Below the pieces are notes generated by a model. That model made no database searches, had not been told where the DNA came from, and saw only the letters and a program-made list of their open reading frames with translations. Of a stretch of 64,000 nt of DNA, positions 1-9,259 are shown in pieces. How positions within the stretch are numbered: position 1 is the stretch's first letter; each line of letters starts with the position of its first letter. The position numbers and the translations under genes were made by a program. Origin of the DNA: Shewanella acanthi (GTDB lineage: Bacteria; Pseudomonadota; Gammaproteobacteria; Enterobacterales; Shewanellaceae); NCBI RefSeq assembly GCF_019457475.1, contig NZ_CP080413.1, positions 3,534,001 through 3,598,000 on the forward strand. Direction: 5' to 3'.

Positions 1-123
1 TATCTGCTGCCACTTATCGGTGTACTGCACGGCGAATGTGTCTGTCGCTGAATCAAATGATAATTCCCCGATAAGTAGATCACCGAGGTACATTTCCAGC
101 GTGAGCATGGTCGGGTTATTCAT
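1..123 (-). CDS. hipA: HipA-type serine/threonine kinase toxin, N-terminal fragment
   Basis: Only the first 41 codons lie in the window; the gene continues past the left edge. The translation begins MNNPTMLTLEMYLGDLLIGEL, which resembles the N-terminal subdomain of HipA toxins, where a short beta-rich segment precedes the kinase core. In the family, HipA phosphorylates glutamyl-tRNA synthetase and drives growth arrest and persistence. The ATG lies three bases past the hipB stop, so the two genes are probably co-transcribed and translationally coupled, antitoxin first. The call rests on this fragment plus the HipB-like gene upstream; the catalytic residues cannot be inspected. Confidence 0.8.
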   Translation of the reverse strand, partial: MNNPTMLTLEMYLGDLLIGELSFDSATDTFAVQYTDKWQQI

Positions 124-126
124 GGC

Positions 127-363
127 TTAATACCAACCATTAGCATCTAAAGCGCTGGTCTGTTCTGAAATGATGTTAATACCCAGACCATTGATGATTT
201 TAAAGACGGTTGAGATGTAAACGTCTTCACCTTTCTCTACACGAATTAAGGTCTTTTTCGTCACGCCGCAGAGCATCGCCGCCACATCTTGAGTAAGAGA
301 AGCTTGTTTTCTGCGCTCTTTGATTAACAAACCTAAAGATTGCTGATTTAACGGTGAGGACAT
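127..363 (-). CDS. hipB: HipB-type antitoxin, Xre-family helix-turn-helix protein
   Basis: This is a 78-residue DNA-binding protein starting [19 protein letters not shown]. An Xre-type helix-turn-helix spans about residues 9-60 ([20 protein letters not shown], then [13 protein letters not shown]). HipB binds operator DNA as a dimer and sequesters HipA. The open frame extends further upstream to 543, but that stretch is the operator array and has no start with a good ribosome site. ATG at 363 is preceded by GGGA at a workable distance; ATG at 369 is an alternative. Gene order hipB-hipA and a palindromic upstream region are typical of this toxin-antitoxin class. Four operators lie upstream at 50-base intervals. 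Confidence 0.87.
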   Translation of the reverse strand: MSSPLNQQSLGLLIKERRKQASLTQDVAAMLCGVTKKTLIRVEKGEDVYISTVFKIINGLGINIISEQTSALDANGWY

Positions 364-374
364 AATCATTTCCC

Positions 375-396
375 AAAGTGTACTTATATACACTTT
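375..396. promoter_or_regulatory. HipB operator copy 1
   Basis: Perfect inverted repeat with 8-base arms AAAGTGTA and TACACTTT around a 6-base spacer. It is nearest the hipB start and centred at 385.5. Probable autoregulatory HipB site. Confidence 0.8.
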
Positions 397-421
397 AGAG
401 CTTAAATGTGCTTCACACAAC

Positions 422-449
422 TCAAAAGTGTACTTAAATACACTTTTGA
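422..449. promoter_or_regulatory. HipB operator copy 2
   Basis: Perfect inverted repeat with a core AAAAGTGTA-N6-TACACTTTT, extended by two further paired bases on each side. It is centred at 435.5 and overlaps the -10 of the best candidate hipBA promoter. Confidence 0.8.
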
Positions 450-465
450 TACTTAATCCATTCAA
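437..465 (-). promoter_or_regulatory. candidate hipBA promoter
   Basis: On the minus strand, TTGAAT (465-460) and TGTATT (442-437) are separated by 17 bases. The -10 lies inside operator copy 2, so HipB binding would block polymerase. The -10 match is poor, so this is tentative. Confidence 0.4.
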
Positions 466-467
466 AA

Positions 468-503
468 ACCGCTTAAAGTGTATGATGATACACTTTAAGC
501 GGT
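468..503. promoter_or_regulatory. HipB operator copy 3 (longest arms)
   Basis: Perfect inverted repeat with 15-base arms (ACCGCTTAAAGTGTA and its complement) around a TGATGA spacer, centred at 485.5. The core AAAGTGTA-N6-TACACTTT is the same as in the other copies. Confidence 0.8.
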
Positions 504-526
504 AAAATGGAGCAATAACCGTAAAA

Positions 527-544
527 AGTGTAGCTAAGTACACT
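527..544. promoter_or_regulatory. HipB operator copy 4
   Basis: Inverted repeat AGTGTA-N6-TACACT, shorter than the other three, centred at 535.5. It completes an array of four sites with exactly 50 bases between neighbouring centres. Confidence 0.75.
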
Positions 545-596
545 AAATGGGCTTCAACAGTTATCGCTGATTGATAATTGGTATTTGATTACAGAT

Positions 597-916
597 AAAA
601 TCAAAGTCAACGTCGTGGGTACTCCACCCCAGATGTTTAATCAAAAGTCGACCAAGAGGGGATCAACAGCAATCCCCTCTTTGCTTATTTGAATGCATGG
701 CCCTGCCGATTGCATTCGGAGTTGAAAGCCCCTTGGGCATTTACTGTCCTTATGCTATCGCGTCAGACGCTCGTCCCTGATTCGACTGACGCTGTCTCGG
801 CATCTGATAGGCTGGATGCCTGAATGCCGTGAAGTGCATGGATGCACGGTAACGGCCATGCCTCGTCCACGCAACGAACACCAATGCCCTGCGGCAACTC
901 CGAGGCGATGGTGTAC
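597..916 (+). repeat. dispersed hairpin-rich repeat, copy A
   Basis: This is the first of five related copies in the window. It runs from AATCAAAGTC to the CAACTCCGAGG end. Recognisable parts are a stem AAGAGGGGAT (654-663) paired with ATCCCCTCTT (672-681), outer arms GGAGTTG (718-724) and CAACTCC (895-901), an inner stem GCGTCAG (760-766) with CTGACGC (786-792), and a hairpin GTGCAT-GG-ATGCAC (834-847). Relative to copy B it carries about 50 extra bases with this last hairpin, inserted between GGCAT and CCATGCCTCG. The CTCCGAGG end faces the NERD gene. It fills most of the gene-free stretch between the operator array and that gene. Confidence 0.85.
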
Positions 917-967
917 ATCTGCACTTCAGGTGTGATTCACAGCTTTATGAAAGAGAAAGACGAGTGA

Positions 968-1936
968 CTAGATGATCAACGCGCTATGACTGCAGTCTTG
1001 GCAGGTAAGAGTATAGTGTTGATTACGTTTCTGAATTTTGATGTTTTTGCTTTGACACTGAGGGCAAGCTTGCTTCATTGGCGTGTTTTTAGTGCATACA
1101 TTGCATTTTATGTAGTAACCAAACTTTCCATACATTGGTGTGTAATTTGTAGATTCACCACAATACTTACAACTGAGTATGTTTTGGTTCGCTGATTGCT
1201 CATGCAGGTACTTAGCCTCATCTACTGCATTATTTACAAAGTGCTTTCTAGCTTCTTCTAGCTGGTGTTCTGCAGATAACTGATTTATCTCTATATGCTG
1301 ATTTATTAGAAAGTTAGCAATTGAATTCAGCTCTTCTTGATTAAAGTCAGGGCGAGTTTCGATAACATTTACAATGCGCATGAGCTTACTTTTAAGATTC
1401 ATAATCTTTTCAAGCTTTTCGACTAAAAATTCTGTTTTAACTAACTGCTCAGAAATCGCTGATGGCATCGTATCTCTGTTTATGACGGCATCACTAGAAA
1501 CGGCACATAAATGATCCCAGCAACGCATTCCAAATCCTTGCTGTTTTATACCAAGTAATTTACCGAGAATTTCACTTCGATGTTCTTTCAACAGTTCTTT
1601 TAGCAGAGCTTGCTGAAGCTCGACTTGCTTAATCGGAGATGGCATACCAAACCACTTATGCCCATGACTGCGAGTCCACTCCCCTTGGTGATTAACATCA
1701 ACATGACCCTTGATGCTCTTAGACTCAATTAATACAAAACCATAGGTATAAATAATTAGGTGATCGATTTGCGCAGTTTCACCATTAAAACTGAAACGGA
1801 AATCATTGATGACTAACACATCAGGATGATCTTTGAAGGCTCTGCGTAGATAGAAAGCAACATCTTGTTCTTGTTTCTGCCCAGCAATCGTTTGTGGTGT
1901 TTGGGTATTTTGAAGCGATTTGGTCTTTAAAATCAT
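968..1936 (-). CDS. NERD-domain protein with C-terminal zinc ribbons
   Basis: This 322-residue protein has an N-terminal NERD (nuclease-related) domain at about residues 20-140. It shows the restriction-endonuclease-like signature: E53 and D58-H59 in GETAQIDHLIIY, then E71-S-K73. The middle (about 150-250) is helical and charged. The C-terminus carries four CxxC pairs (C256/C259, C278/C281, C291/C294, C312/C315), typical of topoisomerase-like zinc ribbons that bind nucleic acid. A nucleic-acid-processing role is inference; the physiological substrate is unknown. The gene is AT-rich against the neighbouring core genes and sits alone between inverted copies of a dispersed repeat, next to hipBA, so it looks acquired. 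No strong ribosome site was seen; ATG at 1936 is the first start. Confidence 0.75.
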   Translation of the reverse strand: MILKTKSLQNTQTPQTIAGQKQEQDVAFYLRRAFKDHPDVLVINDFRFSFNGETAQIDHLIIYTYGFVLIESKSIKGHVDVNHQGEWTRSHGHKWFGMPSPIKQVELQQALLKELLKEHRSEILGKLLGIKQQGFGMRCWDHLCAVSSDAVINRDTMPSAISEQLVKTEFLVEKLEKIMNLKSKLMRIVNVIETRPDFNQEELNSIANFLINQHIEINQLSAEHQLEEARKHFVNNAVDEAKYLHEQSANQNILSCKYCGESTNYTPMYGKFGYYIKCNVCTKNTPMKQACPQCQSKNIKIQKRNQHYTLTCQDCSHSALII

Positions 1937-2070
1937 TTATCAACAGCATCCATTCATTACTTGATAAGAATCAGACTCATAATACTCAGTTTAGTGCTGA
2001 AAAATAAACAGCTAAAAAGTCGTATCCTCGCAATGCTTGAGAGACGTGAAAACAACGAATCAACTAAAGG

Positions 2071-2216
2071 AACCTCGGAGTTGCCGCAGGCATTAGCGAA
2101 CGTTGCATAGACGAGGCATAGCCATTCCCGTGCATCTAAACCGTTGCACCAGATATCGCATTGTTGCACCAGTGACCTTCTAAAACATGGATGTTTTAGT
2201 AGAGCCTACAGGGACG
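2071..2216 (-). repeat. dispersed hairpin-rich repeat, partial copy E (inverted relative to A)
   Basis: CCTCGGAGTTGCCGCAGGC and the following 50 bases are a close reverse-complement match to the right-hand part of copy A. A perfect hairpin CTAAAACAT-GG-ATGTTTTAG (2180-2199) follows, with the CATGGATG cap seen in other copies. The CAGGGACGC motif near 2208 also occurs in copy C. The far end is truncated or too diverged to recognise. Its CTCCGAGG end faces the NERD gene. Confidence 0.7.
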
Positions 2217-2390
2217 CTTTATTTAGATATAAGCACGGCGTGTCACTGGTATAACTAATACAAGAGCGTGCAAGAACCTGTGGCAGGCAATTAGGGAATA
2301 CAGTACCTTGCAGCGCTGCAGTAGTCCTTTCGCAGCCTCTATCTCTGCCGAGATAACATCAAAAACTCTGGCGCTGTATGCGCCAAAAAA
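2217..2390. other. gene-free stretch between repeat copy E and the groEL terminator
   Basis: I see no supportable reading frame here. The only structure is a short GGCGC/GCGCC stem next to the terminator. The stretch may be remnants of further accessory DNA. Confidence 0.4.
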
Positions 2391-2426
2391 CAAAACCCCA
2401 ACTCAGTTACCCGAGTTGGGGTTTTG
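2385..2426 (-). terminator. groESL intrinsic terminator
   Basis: Perfect 14-base arms (2391-2404 and 2413-2426) around an 8-base loop. Read on the minus strand, the stem ends in GGGGTTTTG followed by a six-T run. It lies about 160 bases past the groEL stop. The intervening 2427-2588 holds no gene, only a weak GCATAC...GTATG hairpin. Confidence 0.85.
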
Positions 2427-2588
2427 TTGTGGTCTCAGAGAGACCAAGACAACCGCCTTGGTCAATCTGCGGCGAGGTAATCTTGCGCAGGATAAATCGT
2501 GTTAGTACAAGGCGCTGTGAGCGTAGCATACGTTGTTTGTATGTGAGCGAGCAGCAACGCCGTAATCACCGATTTAAACCAGCAAAAA

Positions 2589-4250
<1,662 letters not shown>

Positions 4251-4273
4251 CTAATTTGGAATGATGCGCAGGA

Positions 4274-4564
4274 TTAACCTACGATTGCCATCAGGTCAGC
4301 TTCTGACAGGATCAAGACTTCTTGACCGTCAATTTTTTCTTTCTTCACGCCGTAACCTTCGCTGAAGATCACCACATCACCCACTTTCACATCCAGTGGA
4401 CGCACTGAGCCGTTTTCTAAAATGCGGCCATTGCCAACGGCAAGCACTTCACCACGGGTCGATTTTTCAGCCGCGCTGCCAGTCAGCACGATGCCGCCTG
4501 CAGAAGTGGATTCCACTTCTAAACGCTTAACGATTACGCGGTCATGTAATGGACGAATATTCAT
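4274..4564 (-). CDS. groES: co-chaperonin GroES (Hsp10)
   Basis: This 96-residue protein starts [20 protein letters not shown]. It has the mobile loop ([18 protein letters not shown], about 18-35) that docks on GroEL, followed by the beta-barrel. It forms the heptameric lid of the GroEL chamber. A strong ribosome site AGGAGAG precedes the ATG, and a sigma32-type promoter lies about 100 bases upstream. It is the first gene of the operon with groEL and is divergent from the MATE transporter gene. Confidence 0.98.
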   Translation of the reverse strand: MNIRPLHDRVIVKRLEVESTSAGGIVLTGSAAEKSTRGEVLAVGNGRILENGSVRPLDVKVGDVVIFSEGYGVKKEKIDGQEVLILSEADLMAIVG

Positions 4565-4656
4565 CTATGAACTCTCCTAATGATTTAAATGCCCAAAATC
4601 GAGGCGATTATGATGATAAAGAGGAAGTGCTGTGCGCTTCCCCTTGGATGACTGTG

Positions 4657-4685
4657 ATATGGGGTTGGCCAAATGCAGTTCCAAG
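4657..4685 (-). promoter_or_regulatory. sigma32 (heat-shock) promoter of groESL
   Basis: On the minus strand, CTTGGAA (4685-4679) is followed after exactly 14 bases by CCCCATAT (4664-4657). This is close to the RpoH consensus CTTGAAA-N13/14-CCCCATNT. The position upstream of groES fits the known heat-shock control of this operon. Confidence 0.85.
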
Positions 4686-4724
4686 TGCATTAACAAAAAA
4701 AAATTCATTTTTTTGATGTCAATT

Positions 4725-4753
4725 TTTTCAAGCGTGCGCAATCCTGTTAGAAT
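4725..4753 (+). promoter_or_regulatory. candidate promoter of the MATE gene
   Basis: TTTTCA and TAGAAT are separated by 17 bases, 36 bases before the ATG. The -35 is weak, so this is tentative. Confidence 0.35.
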
Positions 4754-4788
4754 TCCGCCTCCGCTCGCACACAAGGCACCATTTCTCC

Positions 4789-6147
4789 ATGCAAGACAGA
4801 CACGGGCTGCTTAGCGAACCGATTGGTCGTGTACTGCTCAACATGAGCCTCCCCAACCTGATTGGCATTATGACCATTCTGGGGTTTAGCCTTGCTGACA
4901 CTTTTTTTATCAGTCAGTTAGGTACTGAAGCCTTAGCGGCAATCAGTTTTACGTTTCCGATTACCTTAATTATTTCCAGCATTGCCATTGGGATTGGCGC
5001 TGGAGTGTCGACTAACCTTGGCAGGCTGATTGGCTCAGGGAATCCCCATTTGGCAAAGGTATTTTTGTTCGACGCCCTGCTGCTGACTTTTTTGTTAACG
5101 GCAAGCCTTGCAGTGCTTGGCAGTATCTTTATTAAGCCGATTTTTAGTCTACTGGGCGCAAATGAGGTCAGTTTGCCACTGATCCATGACTACATGCATT
5201 ATTGGTATTTTGGAGTGCCCTTTCTGGTGCTGATTTTGGTGGGTAACCAAGGATTGCGCTCGACCGGCGATACGCGATCCCCTGCAATGATCATGGCGCT
5301 GGCGGCGATCATTAACCTTATCCTCGACCCGTTGCTGATCTTTGGCATTGGTCCTTTCCCACGGCTCGAGATCCAAGGGGCGGCAATTGCGACCCTGATT
5401 TCTTGGGTAGTTGCCCTGTCACTATCGGGTTACCTTTTGATCATTAAGCGCAAAATGCTCGAATGGGCGGCGCTGGATATCGACCGCATGATGAGCAACT
5501 GGGGGAGACTTGCCCATATTGCCCAGCCTGCCGCCCTAATGAATTTAATCAATCCGCTAGCCAATGGGGTGATTATGGCGATGCTTGCTCGCATCGACCA
5601 TAGCGCAGTCGCGGCCTTTGGTGCAGGTACTCGTTTAGAGTCGGTGTTACTGATTGCGGTCATGGCACTGTCCTCTAGCCTGATGCCCTTTATCGCCCAA
5701 AACCTTGGCGCAGGTCAGCATCAAAGGGCCAAGCAAGCACTGCTGTTGTCGCTGAAATTTGTCTTTTTATTCCAAACCTTGCTGTATATTCCGTTGGCAT
5801 TTTTTGCCCAACCCATCGCCCAATTATTCAGTACCGACCCAGAGGTACTTCAGTGGTTAAGCTTTTATATTCTGGTATTGCCCTTTGCCTATGGCCCCCT
5901 TGGGATAGTGATTATCTTTGCCACGGCGCTCAATGCCTATCACAGACCCATGAGCTCACTCGTGATTAACCTCTGCCGCTTAGTGCTATTAATGCTGCCG
6001 TTAGCGGCGTTAGGCTCTTATATCGATGGGGTCAGGGGCTTGCTGTTGGCACTGCCGCTGACCAATATCTTGATGGGAATTGCCTGTTATATCTTAGCCC
6101 AGCGAATTTGCGAGCCCGCAAAGGTCACTACCGCTGAATCGATTTGA
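4789..6147 (+). CDS. MATE-family multidrug efflux transporter
   Basis: This 452-residue membrane protein has about 12 hydrophobic segments and is of MATE (NorM/DinF) type. It begins with a short cytoplasmic segment, then SLPNLIGIMTILGFSLADTF and LGTEALAAISFTFPI, which resemble the first two helices of MATE proteins. Such proteins export cationic drugs or metabolites using Na+ or H+ gradients; the substrate cannot be read from sequence. It is divergent from groES. The ribosome site is weak; ATG at 4789 is the first start, and ATG at 4843 would truncate the N-terminus. Confidence 0.85.
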   Translation: MQDRHGLLSEPIGRVLLNMSLPNLIGIMTILGFSLADTFFISQLGTEALAAISFTFPITLIISSIAIGIGAGVSTNLGRLIGSGNPHLAKVFLFDALLLTFLLTASLAVLGSIFIKPIFSLLGANEVSLPLIHDYMHYWYFGVPFLVLILVGNQGLRSTGDTRSPAMIMALAAIINLILDPLLIFGIGPFPRLEIQGAAIATLISWVVALSLSGYLLIIKRKMLEWAALDIDRMMSNWGRLAHIAQPAALMNLINPLANGVIMAMLARIDHSAVAAFGAGTRLESVLLIAVMALSSSLMPFIAQNLGAGQHQRAKQALLLSLKFVFLFQTLLYIPLAFFAQPIAQLFSTDPEVLQWLSFYILVLPFAYGPLGIVIIFATALNAYHRPMSSLVINLCRLVLLMLPLAALGSYIDGVRGLLLALPLTNILMGIACYILAQRICEPAKVTTAESI

Positions 6148-6243
6148 AAAGCTTTTGCAAAAGACAAGTAAGTAAGAGCTGGTGAGAAGGCGTGAAGCAA
6201 GGAGGATTAAATGAATCCCCTAAGGGCAACATGCTTATTAATC

Positions 6244-7215
6244 TCAGTCGCGCTTATTTTCCTGCACAAAGGCATCCCGAGCGGCCTTACAGACCTTCGA
6301 TGTGCCAAGGCCTGCCATATTGATTGGCAAACCATTAGGGGCGAGTTCTTCCATAATAAAGTCGATAAAGCGGCGGCTCGCCAGACTGACATAGCGGCGA
6401 GAAGGATAGGCCAGATAGCAATCCCCCTGATGGGATTTAGTGTCAGGCAAAAGTGTCACTAGCTCGCCGGTTTTCACAAAGTCTTCAACCACTTCTGCGG
6501 GAGAATAGACAATCCCGCGGCCTTGAAGGGCAAATTCAACCGCGACAGCCACACTGTTAGTACAGAAGTTGCCCCTCACATGCACCTGTTCTTCATCACC
6601 AATCCACAACTCGTTAAAAATACGACCATTAGCAAGCCGAAACAGCGACACATTGTGTGCCTCAATCTCCTTTGGCGTTTGCGGTGTGCCATGTTCACTC
6701 AAATAAGCGGGACTTGCGTAAAAGCGCAGATCGGTTCTAAAGATGGGGCGGACAACTAAGTCCAAGGTATCTAACGCGGGCTCCACCACAAAGGCGACGT
6801 CGATATTGTTCTTCACCATATCCAAGGATTCAGCGCTAGTAATGACTTCGACCGTCAACTTTGGATGCAAGTCCATAAAGCGAAAAATCGACTGCATCAA
6901 CACATGCATGCTGTGGATGGGGAACATTTGAATACGAAGATGGCCACTGATCTCGGCATCATCGTTAGTCATCTCGAACAGGGTTTCGTCGAGCTGAGCG
7001 AGAATATTTTGCGAACGTTGGTAAAAATGACTGCCAGCCGAGGTGAGCGTCATCGAACGGCTCTGACGGTGGAATAGCTTTATATTGAGCTCATCCTCCA
7101 GCGCCTGTAAACGGCGACTCACAGTCGACTTTGGTAAATTGAGCAGATCCGCAGCTTCAATCAAACTTCCGGTTTCGGCGATTCGGTGAAATAAGGCTAA
7201 ATCTTCGGTTTTCAT
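6244..7215 (-). CDS. LysR-family transcriptional regulator
   Basis: This 323-residue regulator has an N-terminal winged helix-turn-helix at about residues 1-60 (FHRIAETGSLIEAADLLNLP, then STVSRRLQALEDEL). A two-lobed periplasmic-binding-like effector domain follows from about residue 90. It resembles the subgroup often annotated near drug-efflux or quinone-reductase genes, but no effector can be assigned. ATG at 7215 has CAGGG upstream. A palindrome lies 24 bases upstream of the start and is a good candidate for autoregulation. It is convergent with the MATE gene. About 25 residues past the usual LysR end are lysine-rich and of unknown role. Confidence 0.88.
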   Translation of the reverse strand: MKTEDLALFHRIAETGSLIEAADLLNLPKSTVSRRLQALEDELNIKLFHRQSRSMTLTSAGSHFYQRSQNILAQLDETLFEMTNDDAEISGHLRIQMFPIHSMHVLMQSIFRFMDLHPKLTVEVITSAESLDMVKNNIDVAFVVEPALDTLDLVVRPIFRTDLRFYASPAYLSEHGTPQTPKEIEAHNVSLFRLANGRIFNELWIGDEEQVHVRGNFCTNSVAVAVEFALQGRGIVYSPAEVVEDFVKTGELVTLLPDTKSHQGDCYLAYPSRRYVSLASRRFIDFIMEELAPNGLPINMAGLGTSKVCKAARDAFVQENKRD

Positions 7216-7238
7216 TTTACCCTGTTAGTATCTCGAAA

Positions 7239-7259
7239 TTTGGGACTGATAATCCCAAA
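7239..7259. promoter_or_regulatory. palindrome upstream of the lysR gene
   Basis: Perfect arms TTTGGGA (7239-7245) and TCCCAAA (7253-7259) around 7 bases, starting 24 bases from the regulator start. The T-N11-A geometry fits a LysR-type recognition site, probably autoregulatory. Confidence 0.55.
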
Positions 7260-7586
7260 GTATCCCGTTTAGTGCAACCAATTTAGCTGTTATCTTAACC
7301 GCCATGAATGATAGCGGTGTGCCTCAAGGTTCACCTTCCTATCTCATAGAAAACGCTTCCCGGCGCGGCCGATCGATAGCTTTGCTATTGATCGGTCTAA
7401 TTCTCCCCTCTTATTATTTTTAAGCCTAAGAACCACAATGCTTCCGCCTGTTAGAAGCTGTTAGGGAGCACTCGCTTGTGCCAATAAAAAAGCATCCAAC
7501 TCTACACGAATTGAATGCCATTTATCTTAACAGGAACTGTCACTTACTACCCAAACTTGGTTGTTTTGCTCGCCAATCCTAGTCCA
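7260..7586. other. gene-free stretch upstream of lysR
   Basis: I see no supportable gene in about 325 bases. The only clear structure is a hairpin at 7369-7395, with arms CCGATCGATAGC and GCTATTGATCGG (one G-T pair) around TTT. It has no strong T-run, so it is not a convincing terminator; a small RNA cannot be excluded. Confidence 0.4.
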
Positions 7587-7946
7587 TCAGTTAATGACTT
7601 TTTTCACCACTTTGGTGGCGTCCTTCACTTCTTTTTTCTCAGGTTTTACCGAATCGACGGCCTTATCCTTTAAGCTTTCCTCGGGCTTTAGGGAGTCGAC
7701 TTTATCACCCACATTGTCCTTGGCATCGCCGACTGCATCTTTAGCATCATCGACCTTACGCTCGGCGGCTTTCTCTGGGGTGCAGCGACCGCTAACGCCA
7801 ACGGTGGCTTTTACCGCCGCATTTTTAGCAATTTTTTCGGGATCGCAATTGGGATCTAAAGGCCCCGCCTGCAACTGAAATGACACGAGCGAGCAACATA
7901 GGATTGAGCACAGACCTGACATCAACTTTAACTGAGTACGATTCAT
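7587..7946 (-). CDS. small secreted Lys/Ala/Asp-rich protein of unknown function
   Basis: This is a 119-residue protein. An N-terminal signal peptide (MNRTQLKLMSGLCSILCCSL, hydrophobic to about residue 25, likely cleaved after LQA) is followed by GPLDPNCDPEKIAKNAAVKA. The rest is low-complexity and charged, with heptad-like VDDAKDAVGDAKDNVGDKVD repeats suggesting amphipathic helix. I do not recognise a family. The two remaining cysteines (DPNCDPEK and GRCTPEK) could form a disulphide in the periplasm. The start at 7946 is chosen because GGAGGTG lies just upstream; a longer frame to 8009 lacks such support. Confidence 0.65.
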   Translation of the reverse strand: MNRTQLKLMSGLCSILCCSLVSFQLQAGPLDPNCDPEKIAKNAAVKATVGVSGRCTPEKAAERKVDDAKDAVGDAKDNVGDKVDSLKPEESLKDKAVDSVKPEKKEVKDATKVVKKVIN

Positions 7947-8043
7947 ATCCACCTCCAGCGGAATAACAGATACGGGAATGACTTTAAGCAAGCCCCTTAT
8001 GCTAAGCATAGTTGATAGGGGGAGGCTATCCTAAGGACGACTG

Positions 8044-8073
8044 AAAAAACACAGGCTCCCGTGGGAGCCTGTG
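8044..8073 (-). terminator. fxsA intrinsic terminator
   Basis: Stem CACAGGCTCCC (8050-8060) with GGGAGCCTGTG (8063-8073). On the minus strand it is followed by a six-T run. It lies just past the fxsA stop. Confidence 0.85.
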
Positions 8074-8101
8074 AGATGAGTTAAGGACAAAACGTATGGG
8101 C

Positions 8102-8713
8102 TTAGTCCTTTTTATCCTTTGTAGAATGGCTTTCTTCTTGCTGACGGCTGTTATCTAGCTGTTGGCTCCCTTCCAGCTGATGACTTTCAGGACGTTTATC
8201 ACTCGGGTCTGACTTATGTTCAAAGTCCCCCTCAAACACATTGCCGTTACCCTGCTGATCAAACGGTCTTTTATTGAAGGGATCCTGATTGAATGGTGAC
8301 TGGCCAAAACCACCGTGCATGCCACCGTTGAATCCACCATTAAAACCGGAGACCACCTTAAGCTGCATCCGCTTAAATACTACAGCCGCAATCGGGCGGC
8401 GAGTCAACGGGGTCAGTAACAACAGGCCAATAAAGTCGGTCACAAAGCCAGGGATAACAAGCAATACACCCGCCATGGCTAGCATCATGCCTTCGACAAT
8501 TTCCTGCCCTGGCGCTTCACCACGGGCCATTTTTTGTTGTACCTGCATCAGGGTGCTTAAACCTTGGCTTCGCACAAGGGAAACACCGACTATGGCGGTA
8601 AACAGCACTAGCCCAACCGTGGTCCAAGCACCGAACATTTCGCCAACGCGAATTAATACCGACAGCTCCACGACTGGGATCAGCACAAATATTAAAAACA
8701 GAATTAAAAACAT
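8102..8713 (-). CDS. fxsA: FxsA-family membrane protein
   Basis: This 203-residue inner-membrane protein has the FxsA core at about residues 1-125: three to four hydrophobic segments, including FLILFLIFVLIPVVELSVLI and a G-rich RSQG...GEAPGQEIVEG loop. The E. coli member relieves F-plasmid exclusion of phage T7 when overproduced; the normal role is unclear. The C-terminal 75 residues are hydrophilic, with a GGFNGGMHGG stretch and a Gln/Asp/Ser-rich tail, unlike the core and probably disordered. The ribosome site GAGG lies before the ATG. It is divergent from cutA and sits near groESL as in enterobacteria. Confidence 0.92.
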   Translation of the reverse strand: MFLILFLIFVLIPVVELSVLIRVGEMFGAWTTVGLVLFTAIVGVSLVRSQGLSTLMQVQQKMARGEAPGQEIVEGMMLAMAGVLLVIPGFVTDFIGLLLLTPLTRRPIAAVVFKRMQLKVVSGFNGGFNGGMHGGFGQSPFNQDPFNKRPFDQQGNGNVFEGDFEHKSDPSDKRPESHQLEGSQQLDNSRQQEESHSTKDKKD

Positions 8714-8935
8714 ACCAACCTCAGTTATCTTTGGTGCTTGTTATTTATATGGGGTCTTGCCGGTCTTTATTCAAGCGTAGTCTCACTACACCTAAGGCAT
8801 AACTTAGATACTTCTGATAGTTAGCTCACCCTTTGGTAAAGTCCTTAATGTATGAGACCATAAAAACACGTAAAGTAGCTTAGCCTAATAGGCTTAAGCC
8901 AAATTTAAGATTGTTAAGGGACGATAACGACTAAC

Positions 8936-9259
8936 ATGCAACAGCAATATCTATTGGTCATTACTAGCAGCCCAGATGAAGTGCAGGCAAGACGCATCGC
9001 CAAGGCCTTAGTCGAAGCCAGACTCGCGGCCTGTGTGCATATTTCAGCCCCGATCCGCTCGATTTATGCCTGGGAGGGAAAAATCTGCGAGGAAGATGAA
9101 ATGAGTTTGCAGATTAAATGTCTACAGAGTCGTTATGCTGAAGTTGAACAACTGATAGTCAAGCTTCACCCTTATCAAGTGCCTGAAATTATTGCCTTAC
9201 CAGTGACCCACGGATTACCCGCCTATTTAGATTGGATAAAAGATAACACTCAGCCATGA
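8936..9259 (+). CDS. cutA: CutA1 divalent-cation tolerance protein
   Basis: This 107-residue protein has the CutA1 signatures ARRIAKALVEARLAACVHIS (about 19-38) and the YAWEGKICEEDE segment, ending HGLPAYLDWIKDNT. The family forms a very stable ferredoxin-like trimer. Its original link to copper tolerance in E. coli is now attributed mainly to the neighbouring dsbD, so its own role is unsettled. It overlaps dsbD by four bases (ATGA), which implies one operon with translational coupling. Confidence 0.95.
   Translation: MQQQYLLVITSSPDEVQARRIAKALVEARLAACVHISAPIRSIYAWEGKICEEDEMSLQIKCLQSRYAEVEQLIVKLHPYQVPEIIALPVTHGLPAYLDWIKDNTQP

Noticed and set aside
986-1195. 69-codon plus-strand frame opposite the NERD gene
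   Set aside because: Shadow of the zinc-ribbon coding region; no ribosome site or family signal.
2427-2588. Possible sixth copy of the dispersed repeat between groEL and its terminator
   Set aside because: It contains small stems but none of the shared arms or the CATGGATG cap.
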